Positions 7,451 to 15,865 of a stretch of 43,115 nt of DNA are shown piece by piece (the first letter of the stretch is position 1; each line of letters opens with the position of its first letter). The position numbers were made by a program, and so were the translations under genes. Under the pieces are notes generated by a model, which was not told the DNA's origin, ran no database searches, and saw nothing but the letters and a program-made list of their open reading frames with translations. Location of the stretch: contig DATKDW010000043.1 of assembly GCA_035512495.1 (NCBI GenBank), positions 1-43,115 on the forward strand. Reading direction: 5' to 3'. The stretch comes from Acidimicrobiales bacterium (lineage in GTDB: Bacteria > Actinomycetota > Acidimicrobiia > Acidimicrobiales > CADCSY01).

Positions 7451-9178
7451 TCAGCTGGTGGGGCCGGGCGCGCTGCGCCGCACGGGGTCGTCGAGGGGGA
7501 GCCGATCGGCGGATGGGTCGGTGCTCGAGGAGGGCTCTCGCTCGGACTCGCGCAGCACCAAGAGCGCCATGGGCAGCGACGAGAGCAGCACCAGCGCCAG
7601 GGCGGGCGCCGCCGCCCGCCCGAAGAACGCCTCGCTCGTCGCGTTCCAGACCTGGGTGGCGAGGGTGGCGTGGCCGGTGGGTGCCAGCAGGAGCGTGGCG
7701 GGCAGCTCCTTCATGCAGGTGAGGAACACCAGGGCCAGGCCGGCCAGGACCCCGGGCCGGACGAGTGGGAAGACGACCTGGCGGGTCGTCGCCAGCCGCC
7801 GCTTGCCGAGCAGGCGTGACGCCTCCTCGAGCGAGGGTGGCACCTGCAGCAGCGAGGCTCGCAGCGCCCCCACCGCCTGGGGGAGGAACAGCACGACGTA
7901 GGCGAAGACCAGCAGGGTCCTGGTCTGGTACACCGCCGGAACGACGCGGGCACCGAAGAACACCAGCGACAGGGCCACCACCACGCCGGGCAGGGCGTAG
8001 CCGGTGAACGACGCCCGCTCGATGAGCCCGGACACGCGCCCCGGGTGGCGGGCGGCCAGCACAGCGACTGGCCAGGCAGCTGCCAACGCTGCCACCGCCC
8101 CCAACGCCGAGGCGACCACGGAGTTGGCTGCCAACGTCGTGGTGAGGCGCAGTGGCTCCCCGGCAGCGATGCCCCTCGCCAGCCAGTAGCCGATCACCCC
8201 GAGGGGCAGGGCCAGGGCGATGGTCACCAGCACGCTGCACGCGGCGAACGCGGGCCAACGCCACCGCCCGAGCGGGGTGGTCACCGACGCCCGAGCCCCG
8301 CTGCCGTGGAGGCGGTGGTAGCCGCTACGGCCGCGCGTGCGGGTCTCGGCGGTGAGCACCACGAGGGTGAGGGCCATGAGCATCAGGCCGAGGGTGGCGG
8401 CGGCGGAGCGGTCGAGCGAGCCGCGGTACTGGGCGAAGATCACCCGGGTGAACGAGTCGAAGCGAAGGAGGGAGACGGCTCCGAAGTCGCTCAGGGTGTA
8501 GAGGGCGACGAGCAGGGCACCGGCGGTGATCGAGGGCCGCAGCTGGGGCAGCGTCACGTGCCAGAAGGTGGCGATCCGGCCCCGACCGAGCGTGCGGCTG
8601 GCCTCCTCGAGGGCGGGGTCGATCCGGCGCAGGGCGGCGCGGACCGTGAGGAGCACGTAGGGGTAGGTGAAGAGGGTCAGCGCCAGCCAGGCACCCGGGA
8701 AGCCGTAGATGGAGGGGAGCCGGTCGACCCCGAGGGGCGCCAACCACCCCTGCACCAGCCCACGGGGGCCCAGGGCGGCGACGAAGGTGAAGCCGCCGAC
8801 GTAGGTGGGGATGGCCAGGGGGAGCGCGGTGAGCACGACCCACATCCGCCGCAGCGGCAGGTCGCTGCGGACCGTGAGCCAGGCGAGGGGGACGGCGATG
8901 AGGATCGACGCACCGGTGACGGAGACGGCGAGCAGTGCGGTGCGCACCAGCAGCTCCATGGTGCGGCCGGCTGTGGCCACCTCCAGCATCCGGTCGACGC
9001 CGGGCTCCGAGGCCCGGATGACCAGGTAGACCGCGGGCAGCACGGCAGCGGCGGCGACGGCGAGGCCGGCGAGCAGCAGGCCGGGTGAGGGGCCCCGGGT
9101 GCGAGCGGGGTGGCGCCGGGCGCGCCGCGAGCCGGGGTCGACCTCGTGGTCGAGCACCCGGCTCGTCGCGGCGGACAC
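7451..9178 (-). CDS. fbpB: Ferric-iron-type ABC transporter, fused permease
   Basis: About 575 residues with two transport-permease halves in one chain, as in the FbpB/AfuB iron family. Each half has hydrophobic helices and an EAA loop that docks the ATPase: EEASRTLGRGRIATFWHVTLP in the first and EEASRLLGKRRLATTRQVVFP in the second. About 12 membrane helices are expected. GTG at 9178 (VSAATSRVLDHEV) is my start, 16 bases after the binding-protein stop. A TTG at 9208 would overlap that gene by 14 bases and is the alternative. It is co-transcribed with the binding protein and must use the convergent ATPase at 6361 or another. Confidence 0.9.
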   Translation of the reverse strand: MSAATSRVLDHEVDPGSRRARRHPARTRGPSPGLLLAGLAVAAAAVLPAVYLVIRASEPGVDRMLEVATAGRTMELLVRTALLAVSVTGASILIAVPLAWLTVRSDLPLRRMWVVLTALPLAIPTYVGGFTFVAALGPRGLVQGWLAPLGVDRLPSIYGFPGAWLALTLFTYPYVLLTVRAALRRIDPALEEASRTLGRGRIATFWHVTLPQLRPSITAGALLVALYTLSDFGAVSLLRFDSFTRVIFAQYRGSLDRSAAATLGLMLMALTLVVLTAETRTRGRSGYHRLHGSGARASVTTPLGRWRWPAFAACSVLVTIALALPLGVIGYWLARGIAAGEPLRLTTTLAANSVVASALGAVAALAAAWPVAVLAARHPGRVSGLIERASFTGYALPGVVVALSLVFFGARVVPAVYQTRTLLVFAYVVLFLPQAVGALRASLLQVPPSLEEASRLLGKRRLATTRQVVFPLVRPGVLAGLALVFLTCMKELPATLLLAPTGHATLATQVWNATSEAFFGRAAAPALALVLLSSLPMALLVLRESEREPSSSTDPSADRLPLDDPVRRSAPGPTS

Positions 9179-9194
9179 GCCTAGCGGGGGTCCA

Positions 9195-10247
9195 CTAGAT
9201 GAGGCCAACCTCGGTCAGCAGGCGCAGGGTGCCGTCGAGGTCCTCGAGCTGGTCGAGGTCGATTGCGGGCTGGCGCAGCGCCTCCAGATCGGGCAGCTCG
9301 ACCGCCGGCTCGACGCCGTCGACCAGGGGCAGCTCGAAGGTCTCGGCGGCGAAGTACTCCTGGCCCTCGTCGCTCAGGAGGAACTCGATGAAGCGGCTGG
9401 CGGCATCAGGGTTGGCGGCGGTGTCGACGATGCCGGCACCGGCGATGTTGATCAGGGCCCCGGGGTCGCCATCGGTGTAGAACTTGTTGGCGGCGGGGAA
9501 GTCGGGGTCCTCGGCGAGGAACCGGTACAGGTAGTAGTGGTTCACGAAACCGGCCTCGATCTCGCCGCTCGCCACCGCCTCCACGATGGCGGAGTTCTTC
9601 TCGTAGACCTGGACGTCGTTGGCCTGGATCCCCTCGAGCCACGATCGGGCGCCGTCCTCGCCCTCGAGCACCCGCAGGGCGGTCACGAAGGCCTGGAAGG
9701 AGCCGTTGGTGGGGGCCCAGCCGAGCCGGCCGCTCCACTCGGGGTCGGTGAAGTCGAGGATGGAGTCGGGCAGGTCGTCCTCGCTCAGCGCGTCGGTGTT
9801 GTAGACGACGGTGCGGGCCCGGCCCGAGAGGCCGATCCACTCGCCGTCGGGAGAGCGGAACTGCTCGTCGACCTGGTCGAGCAGGTCGTCGTCGAGGGTC
9901 TGGAGGCGCCCGGCGGATGACAGGGCGCCGAGGGCGCCGGCGTCCTGGCCGAAGAACACGTCGGCCGGGGAGTTGCTGCCCTCCTCGAGGATGGTGGCGG
10001 CCATCTCGGCGGTGTCGCCGTAGCGCACCTCGACGGTGATGCCGGTCTCCTCCTCGAAGCGCTCGATGATCGGCCCCACGAGCTCCTCGCTGCGGCCGGA
10101 GTACACCGTGATGGAGCCGCCGTCGGCGGCGGTGGTCGTGGTGCCGTTGCCGGCGTCGGTGCTGGTGCCGGCGTCGTCGCCGCCGCAGGCCGCCGCCAGG
10201 AGGGCGAGGAGGACGGTGAGCACGAGGAAGGGGGATCGTCGCTTCAT
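9195..10247 (-). CDS. fbpA: Ferric-iron ABC transporter substrate-binding lipoprotein
   Basis: A 350-residue extracytoplasmic binding protein. The signal MKRRSPFLVLTVLLALLAAAC ends at a lipidated Cys21, followed by a Thr-rich linker. The body starts ITVYSGRSEELVGPIIERFE, the FbpA-type lobe, and has VRYGDTAEMAATI. The pair of tyrosines in FVNHYYLYRF matches the adjacent Tyr-Tyr that holds Fe(III) in FbpA proteins. The ATG at 10247 was chosen over an in-frame start at 10283 because it gives a clean lipoprotein signal. Its promoter overlaps a DtxR-type box, so expression is probably repressed when the metal is plentiful. Substrate iron is family-based inference. Confidence 0.9.
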   Translation of the reverse strand: MKRRSPFLVLTVLLALLAAACGGDDAGTSTDAGNGTTTTAADGGSITVYSGRSEELVGPIIERFEEETGITVEVRYGDTAEMAATILEEGSNSPADVFFGQDAGALGALSSAGRLQTLDDDLLDQVDEQFRSPDGEWIGLSGRARTVVYNTDALSEDDLPDSILDFTDPEWSGRLGWAPTNGSFQAFVTALRVLEGEDGARSWLEGIQANDVQVYEKNSAIVEAVASGEIEAGFVNHYYLYRFLAEDPDFPAANKFYTDGDPGALINIAGAGIVDTAANPDAASRFIEFLLSDEGQEYFAAETFELPLVDGVEPAVELPDLEALRQPAIDLDQLEDLDGTLRLLTEVGLI

Positions 10248-10286
10248 GGGGGAACGCTCCGTGAGAGGGGCCCTGTGGGCCACGTG

Positions 10287-10327
10287 TTAGGTGCGCCGAA
10301 CATAGGGAGGCTGGCGGGTCAGGTCAA
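10287..10327 (-). promoter_or_regulatory. Promoter of the iron-uptake pair with an overlapping DtxR/IdeR-like box
   Basis: On the minus strand TTGACC (10327-10322), a 17-base spacer and TATGTT (10304-10299) form a good promoter about 45 bases upstream of the binding-protein ATG. The -10 lies inside TTAGGTGCGCCGAACATAG (plus strand, 10287-10305), which matches 13 of 19 positions of the DtxR/IdeR consensus TTAGGTTAGGCTAACCTAA and has partial dyad symmetry. The adjacent regulator gene is the obvious candidate to bind it. Confidence 0.65.
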
Positions 10328-10344
10328 ACCGGGCAGGGGCCCGG
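10326..10344 (-). terminator. Intrinsic terminator of the DtxR-family gene
   Basis: Read on the minus strand, CCGGGC-CCCT-GCCCGG (10344-10329) is followed at once by TTT (10328-10326). It lies 27 bases after the regulator's stop codon. The T-run doubles as the first bases of the next promoter's -35. Confidence 0.6.
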
Positions 10345-10370
10345 AAGGGAGCGCCCGCTGACGGAGCCAC

Positions 10371-11045
10371 TCAGACGGACGGGACGGCCGCGCCCACCGT
10401 GGCGACCAGGACGCGGGTCGCCGCGAAGGCGCCGATGCCGACCGTCTGGTCGTCGACGGTGACGGTGACGGTCCCGTCGGGCGAGGCGGCGACCATCGTC
10501 CCGTTGCGCCCGGGCTGGAGCTTGCAGGACTCGAGGAACTCCAGCAGGCCGGGGGTGAACTCGAGCTCCTCCGGGATCCGGGTGACGGTGAAGGCCGACC
10601 CCACCGGGATCTGGGCGAGCGGCACCAGGTCGGGCTCGTCGTAGTCGGAGCCGGGGATCGGGTTGCCGTGCGGGCAGGTGGTGGGGCTCCCGAGGAGTCG
10701 GTCCATGGCCGCCTCGACGGTGTCGTTGAGCACGTGCTCCCACCGGCCCGCCTCCTGGTGGGCCTCGGCCCAGCTCAGCCCCAGGATGTCGGTGAGGAAG
10801 CGCTCGGCCAGCCGGTGACGACGGACGGTCCGCTCGGCCAGGGCGAGGCCCGGCTTGGTGAGCCGGATCCCGTCGTCGAGCGTGACCAGGCCCTCGGCCG
10901 CCAGCCGCCGCACCATCTCCGACACGGCAGGCCGGGAGACGCCGAGCCGATCGGCGATGCGGGCCTGGATGACGTCGAGGTCGTCCTCCCGCAATTCGAA
11001 GATGGCCTCGCAGTACTCCTCGAAGGCGGCGTGGGGCTCGGTCAT
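10371..11045 (-). CDS. DtxR/MntR-family metal-dependent regulator
   Basis: A 224-residue metal-sensing repressor: winged helix (VIQARIADRLGVSRPAVSEMVRRLAAEG, residues 25-52), dimerisation/metal domain, and a C-terminal SH3-like (FeoA) domain from about 140. Ligands equivalent to DtxR site 1 (His77, Glu81, His96) and to Glu105/His106 (Glu103, His104) are present. Two site-2 ligands differ: the Met10 position is Glu, as acidic as in MntR, and the Cys102 position is Gly100. Metal choice (Fe, Mn or other) is therefore open. CPHGNPIP at 124-131 is the usual family turn. It sits just upstream of the iron-uptake pair. TAGCCT (11058-11053) lies 7 bases before the ATG, so the mRNA is probably leaderless. 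Confidence 0.92.
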   Translation of the reverse strand: MTEPHAAFEEYCEAIFELREDDLDVIQARIADRLGVSRPAVSEMVRRLAAEGLVTLDDGIRLTKPGLALAERTVRRHRLAERFLTDILGLSWAEAHQEAGRWEHVLNDTVEAAMDRLLGSPTTCPHGNPIPGSDYDEPDLVPLAQIPVGSAFTVTRIPEELEFTPGLLEFLESCKLQPGRNGTMVAASPDGTVTVTVDDQTVGIGAFAATRVLVATVGAAVPSV

Positions 11046-11180
11046 GGCGCTCAGGCTACCGACCGCTCCCAGTCGCGCCCAGGCTCGAGGTGGGAGAGGG
11101 CGCAAGGCTGGGTGGGGGTCCCCGCCGGTCACCTGACCTGGCACACGGCTCGGCCCGTGCCGGAGCCATAGCGTGGGACC

Positions 11181-14100
11181 GTGAGCCCGGTGCTGGATGC
11201 GTTCACCCCCGCTGCCCGGGCGTGGTTCACCACCTCGTTCCGTGAGCCCACCCCGGCGCAGGCGCAGGGCTGGCCGGCCATCGCCGCGGGCGACCACACG
11301 CTCATCCTGGCGCCGACCGGCTCCGGGAAGACCCTGGCTGCCTTCCTCTGGGGCCTCGACCGCTGCAGCGCCGAGCCCCCACCCGAGGATCCCACCCGAC
11401 GTACCCGCGTGCTCTACATCTCGCCGCTGCGGGCGCTGGCGGTCGACGTGGAGCGGAACCTCCGTGCCCCGCTGCAGGGGATGCGCCTGGCCGCCGAGCG
11501 CCTCGGCCTCGACATCCACGTCCCCACCACCGGCATCCGCTCGGGCGACACCCCGGCCGACGAGCGCCGGCGCCTCGTTCGACACCCGCCGGACGTGCTC
11601 ATCACCACGCCGGAGTCGCTCTTCTTGATGCTGACCTCACGGGCGCGGGAGTCGCTGGCCGGGGTGCGCTGGGTCATCGTCGACGAGATCCACGCCATGG
11701 CGGCCACCAAGCGCGGTGCCCACCTGTCGCTGTCGCTCGAGCGCCTCGACGACCTCGTGGTGGGAGCGGCGGGTGCGTCGCCGCAGCGCATCGGCCTGTC
11801 GGCGACCCAGCGGCCCCTCGACGAGGTCGCTCGCTTCCTCGGCGGGTTCCGGGTGGTGCCGGGGGCGTCGGAGGCGACGCCGCGTCCGGTCACCGTCGTC
11901 GATGCCGGGGTGCGCAAGGCCATGGAGGTCGAGGTCGTCGTCCCCGTGGAGGACATGGGTCGCCTCGGCGAGGTGGTCGACGAGCCCACCAGCGGCCCTG
12001 CCGCGGCGGCGCCGGCGCGGGCCAGCATCTGGCCGGCCATGCACCCTCGCCTCCTCGAGCTGATCCGCGAGCACCGCTCGACCCTGATCTTCGTCAACGC
12101 CCGTCGCCTGGCCGAGCGCCTGGCCGCCCGCCTCAACGAGCTCGACGCCGCCGACCGCGACGGCACCGGACCTCGCTACGTCGGTGACGAGCAGTCCGGT
12201 GGTGGGGGCACCGACCTGGTGCGCGCCCACCACGGGTCGTTGAGCCGGGTGCAGCGACTCGACATCGAGGACCAGCTCAAGGCAGGCCAGCTCAAGGCCC
12301 TGGTGGCCACATCGTCGCTCGAGCTCGGGATCGACATGGGCGCCATCGACCTGGTGGTGCAGGTCGAGTCGCCCGGCTCGGTGGCGGCCGGCCTGCAGCG
12401 CATCGGCCGCTCGGGCCACCGGGTGGGCGAGGCCAGCAAGGGCAAGGTCTTCCCCAAGCACCGGGCCGACCTGGTGGAGGCGGCAGTGGTCGTGCGCCGC
12501 ATGCACGAGGGCCTGATCGAGGAGACCCGCTATCCCCGCAACCCCATCGACGTGCTGGCCCAGCAGGTGGTGGCCATGTGCGCCATGGACGACTGGCCCG
12601 TGGCGGACCTGGCTGCCCTGGTGCGACGGGCCGCCGGGTTCGCCGAGCTCACCGACGAGGTCCTGGCGTCGGTGCTCGACCTGCTCTCGGGCCGCTACCC
12701 GAGCGAGGAGTTCGCCGAGCTGCGGCCCCGCGTGGTGTGGGACCGCGGCATCGAGGGGGCGGCGCTCGGGGGGACCCTGCGGGGGCGGCGAGGAGCCCAG
12801 CGGGTGGCGGTCACCAACGCCGGCACCATCCCCGATCGGGGGCTCTTCGGCGTGTTCCTGCCCGACGGCACCCGGGTTGGCGAGCTCGACGAGGAGATGG
12901 TCTACGAGAGCCGGCCGGGCGAGACGTTCCTCCTCGGGGCCTCCACCTGGCGGATCGAGGACATCACCCACGATCGGGTGGTGGTGGTGCCCGCCCCCGG
13001 CGAGCCCGGGAAGATGCCCTTCTGGCACGGCGACCGGCCCGGGCGCCCGCTGGAGCTGGGCCGGGCCATCGGCGCCTTCTTGCGGGAGGTGCGCCGGCCC
13101 GGCGCCCAGGAGCGCCTGGAGGTCACCTACGGGCTCGACCCGTGGGCGGCGGCCAACCTGGTCGCCTACGTGGAGGAGCAGGCCGAGGCCACCGGCCACG
13201 TGCCCGACGACCGCACCATCGTGGTCGAGCGCTTCCGCGACGAGATCGGGGACTGGCGCATCTGCATCCTCTCGCCCTTCGGCGCCCGGGTCCACGCCCC
13301 CCTCGCCATGGCCATCGAGGCCCGCCTCGCCGAGCGCCACGACATGGTGGTGCAGAGCATCTGGAGCGACGACGGCATCGCGTTGCGCCTGCCCGAGAGC
13401 GACGAGTCCATCCCCCTCGACGAGCTGGTGATCGACCCCGACGAGGTCGAGGAGCTGGTGCTGCGGGCCCTGCCCGAGACCGCCCTCTTCGCCGCCCGCT
13501 TCCGGGAGAACGCCGCCCGCTCGCTGCTGCTGCCCCGCCGCAAGCCGGGTGCTCGCACGCCGCTGTGGCAGCAGCGCCAGCGCTCGGCCGACCTCCTGCG
13601 GGTGGCGTCTCGCTACCCGCAGTTCCCGATCCTGCTGGAGACCACCCGGGAGTGCCTGCGCGACGTCTTCGACGTGCCCGGCTTGAAGGCGGTGCTCACC
13701 GACCTGCGCGCCCGGCGCATCCGCATGGTGAGCGTCGACACCCCCAAGGCCTCGCCGTTCGCCGGCTCGCTGCTCTTCGGCTGGATCGCCGTCTACATGT
13801 ACGAGGGCGACGCCCCCCTCGCCGAGCGCCGGGCAGCCGCGCTGGCCCTCGACCGCGACCTCCTGCGTGAGCTCCTCGGCGCCGAGGAGCTCCGCGAGCT
13901 GATCGACCCCGAGGTGCTCGCCCAGCTCGAGCTCGAGCTCCAGTCGCTCGTCGGGCCCCGCGTTGCCCGTGACGCCGACGAGGCTTCTGACCTCCTCCGC
14001 CGTCTCGGCGACCTCACCGTCGAGGAGCTCGCCGCCCGCAGCGCCCCCGACGGAGGTGCGGGCGCGCCCGAGCAGCCAGGAGGTGGCCCGGCGCGCGAAA

Positions 14101-15758
14101 GGGCCGACGTGGTTGAGGGCTGGGTCGAGGAGCTGGTGGCGACTCGCCGGGCGGTGCGGGTGCGGGTTGCGGGAGAGGAGCGGGTGGCGGCGGCCGAGGA
14201 CGTCGGCCGTCTGCGCGACGCCCTCGGCGTGCCCGTGCCCGTCGGCATGCCCGACGCCTTCCTCGAGCCGGTGGAGCGGCCGCTCGACGAGCTGGTCGGG
14301 CGCTACGCCCGCTCCCACGGGCCCTTTCTGGCGGTGGAGGTGGCCCGGCGCCTGGGGGTCGGTGAGGATCGGGTGACGGATGCCCTGCGGCGGCTGGAGG
14401 CGGGCGGCAGGGTGGTGCGCGGCGAGTTCCGCCCCGGGGGCGCCGAGCGGGAGTGGTGCGACGAGGAGGTGCTGCGGGTGCTACGGCGTCGCTCGCTGGC
14501 GGCGCTGCGACGCGAGGTCGAGCCTGTCGACGCCGCCACCCTCGGGCGGTTCCTCCCGTCGTGGCATGCGATCGGCGACGGGCGCGGCGGCCTCGACGCC
14601 GTGGTCGATGCCGTGGGACGGCTCCAGGGTGCGGTGGTCCCGGCGTCGGTGCTGGAGCACGATGTGCTGGCTGCCCGGGTCGAGGGCTACCGACCGGCCG
14701 ACCTCGACATGCTCTGCTCGGCCGGCGAGGTCGTGTGGCTCGGGGCCGGCCGCCTCGGCACCACCGACGGCCGGGTGGCGCTGTACCTCCGCGACCGGGT
14801 GCCGTTGCTGGCGCCGGTGCCGGGCGTCGACGGCGACGACGCCCGGCCCGACGACGTCGCCCACCACGCCATCCGGGAGCTACTGGCCGCTCGGGGCGCC
14901 TCCTTCTGGCCCGACCTGGTGCAGGCCGTGGGCACCGCCGACGAGCGGGTGGTTCTCGCCGCCCTCTGGGACCTGGTGTGGGCCGGCGAGGTCACCAACG
15001 ACACCCTCGCGCCCCTGCGGGCCGCCATCGGCGGCGCCGCCCGCCGCAGGCCGAGCGGTGGTCGCCCCCGGCCCGGCCGCCTCACCCGCCTGGGCCCACC
15101 CGCGGGCGCCGGGCGGTGGTCGCTGGTGGCTCCCCTGCTCGACCCTCTGCCGTCGCCCACCATGCGAGCCCACGCACGGGCCGTGGCCATGCTGGAGCGC
15201 CACGGGGTGCTGGCCCGCGAGGCGGTGCTGGCCGAGGGGGCCGAGGGTGGCTTCGCCGGCGTCTACGGCGTGCTCAAGGCCCTGGAGGAGACCGGCTCGG
15301 TCCGCCGGGGGTACTTCGTGGCCGGCCTGGGGGCGGCCCAGTTCGCCGTTCCCGGGGCCGTCGACCGCCTCCGCGGTGAGCGGGAGCCTGCCGACGCCCC
15401 CCGGGCGCCGATCGCCCTGGCCGCCACCGACCCGGCCAACCCCTACGGCGCCGCCCTGGCGTGGCCGACCTCCGAGGGCGGCCGGCCCGCCCGTGCCGCG
15501 GGCGCCTACGTCGTCCTCGCCGGCGGCGAGCTGGCGGCGTTCCTCGAGCGGGGCGGCAAGCGGCTCGTGACCTTCCCGGCCGCGGCCGCCGACCCCCGGT
15601 GGGTCGACGCCATCGTCGACCTGGTCCGTGGGCGGCGCCTCCGGCGCCTGGCCGTGGCGCACATCGACGGGGAGCCGGCCGCCACCTCACCACTGGCCGA
15701 CGAGCTGCGCCGGGCCGGGTTCGCCGACGGCTACCGGGGCCTCACCCTGCAGTCCTGA
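11181..15758 (+). CDS. lhr: Large helicase Lhr
   Basis: A 1,525-residue ATP-dependent 3'-5' nucleic-acid helicase, close in size to the mycobacterial Lhr linked to DNA repair. The N-terminal half is a superfamily 2 motor: Q-motif PTPAQAQGWPAI, Walker A APTGSGKT at 44-51, DEIH at 168-171, SATQRP, HHGSLSR and LQRIGRSGHRVG. Next come the winged helix and beta-barrel of the Lhr core. The long C-terminal half (from about residue 860) is the bacterial Lhr extension with repeated winged-helix-like segments. The GTG at 11181 lies 6 bases after TAGCGT (11169-11174), so it is probably leaderless. It is divergent from the DtxR-family gene but no functional tie is evident. Confidence 0.95.
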   Translation: MSPVLDAFTPAARAWFTTSFREPTPAQAQGWPAIAAGDHTLILAPTGSGKTLAAFLWGLDRCSAEPPPEDPTRRTRVLYISPLRALAVDVERNLRAPLQGMRLAAERLGLDIHVPTTGIRSGDTPADERRRLVRHPPDVLITTPESLFLMLTSRARESLAGVRWVIVDEIHAMAATKRGAHLSLSLERLDDLVVGAAGASPQRIGLSATQRPLDEVARFLGGFRVVPGASEATPRPVTVVDAGVRKAMEVEVVVPVEDMGRLGEVVDEPTSGPAAAAPARASIWPAMHPRLLELIREHRSTLIFVNARRLAERLAARLNELDAADRDGTGPRYVGDEQSGGGGTDLVRAHHGSLSRVQRLDIEDQLKAGQLKALVATSSLELGIDMGAIDLVVQVESPGSVAAGLQRIGRSGHRVGEASKGKVFPKHRADLVEAAVVVRRMHEGLIEETRYPRNPIDVLAQQVVAMCAMDDWPVADLAALVRRAAGFAELTDEVLASVLDLLSGRYPSEEFAELRPRVVWDRGIEGAALGGTLRGRRGAQRVAVTNAGTIPDRGLFGVFLPDGTRVGELDEEMVYESRPGETFLLGASTWRIEDITHDRVVVVPAPGEPGKMPFWHGDRPGRPLELGRAIGAFLREVRRPGAQERLEVTYGLDPWAAANLVAYVEEQAEATGHVPDDRTIVVERFRDEIGDWRICILSPFGARVHAPLAMAIEARLAERHDMVVQSIWSDDGIALRLPESDESIPLDELVIDPDEVEELVLRALPETALFAARFRENAARSLLLPRRKPGARTPLWQQRQRSADLLRVASRYPQFPILLETTRECLRDVFDVPGLKAVLTDLRARRIRMVSVDTPKASPFAGSLLFGWIAVYMYEGDAPLAERRAAALALDRDLLRELLGAEELRELIDPEVLAQLELELQSLVGPRVARDADEASDLLRRLGDLTVEELAARSAPDGGAGAPEQPGGGPARERADVVEGWVEELVATRRAVRVRVAGEERVAAAEDVGRLRDALGVPVPVGMPDAFLEPVERPLDELVGRYARSHGPFLAVEVARRLGVGEDRVTDALRRLEAGGRVVRGEFRPGGAEREWCDEEVLRVLRRRSLAALRREVEPVDAATLGRFLPSWHAIGDGRGGLDAVVDAVGRLQGAVVPASVLEHDVLAARVEGYRPADLDMLCSAGEVVWLGAGRLGTTDGRVALYLRDRVPLLAPVPGVDGDDARPDDVAHHAIRELLAARGASFWPDLVQAVGTADERVVLAALWDLVWAGEVTNDTLAPLRAAIGGAARRRPSGGRPRPGRLTRLGPPAGAGRWSLVAPLLDPLPSPTMRAHARAVAMLERHGVLAREAVLAEGAEGGFAGVYGVLKALEETGSVRRGYFVAGLGAAQFAVPGAVDRLRGEREPADAPRAPIALAATDPANPYGAALAWPTSEGGRPARAAGAYVVLAGGELAAFLERGGKRLVTFPAAAADPRWVDAIVDLVRGRRLRRLAVAHIDGEPAATSPLADELRRAGFADGYRGLTLQS

Positions 15759-15771
15759 GCCAAGAGGCGTC

Positions 15772-15815
15772 TGGGCGGTGGAGGTGGTCGCTCCAGCGAC
15801 CACTTCCACCGCCCA
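15772..15815. terminator. Long hairpin between convergent genes (two-way terminator)
   Basis: Two 21-base arms (15772-15792 and 15795-15815, beginning TGGGCGGTGG) are complementary except for one G-T pair. They form a near-perfect stem centred between the lhr stop (13 bases away) and the stop of the leftward oxidoreductase. The symmetry suits termination from both sides. Confidence 0.65.
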
Positions 15816-15865
15816 AACGGGGCTGGCTTGGGTGGGCAGCGGCCTGCTCAGGGGCGGAAGCGCGG

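Noticed and set aside
11637-14318. An 893-codon open frame on the minus strand opposite lhr
   Set aside because: It is the antisense of a clearly conserved helicase. Its composition (runs of Gly, Ala, Glu, His, Val) is that of G+C-rich shadow frames and no family motif appears.
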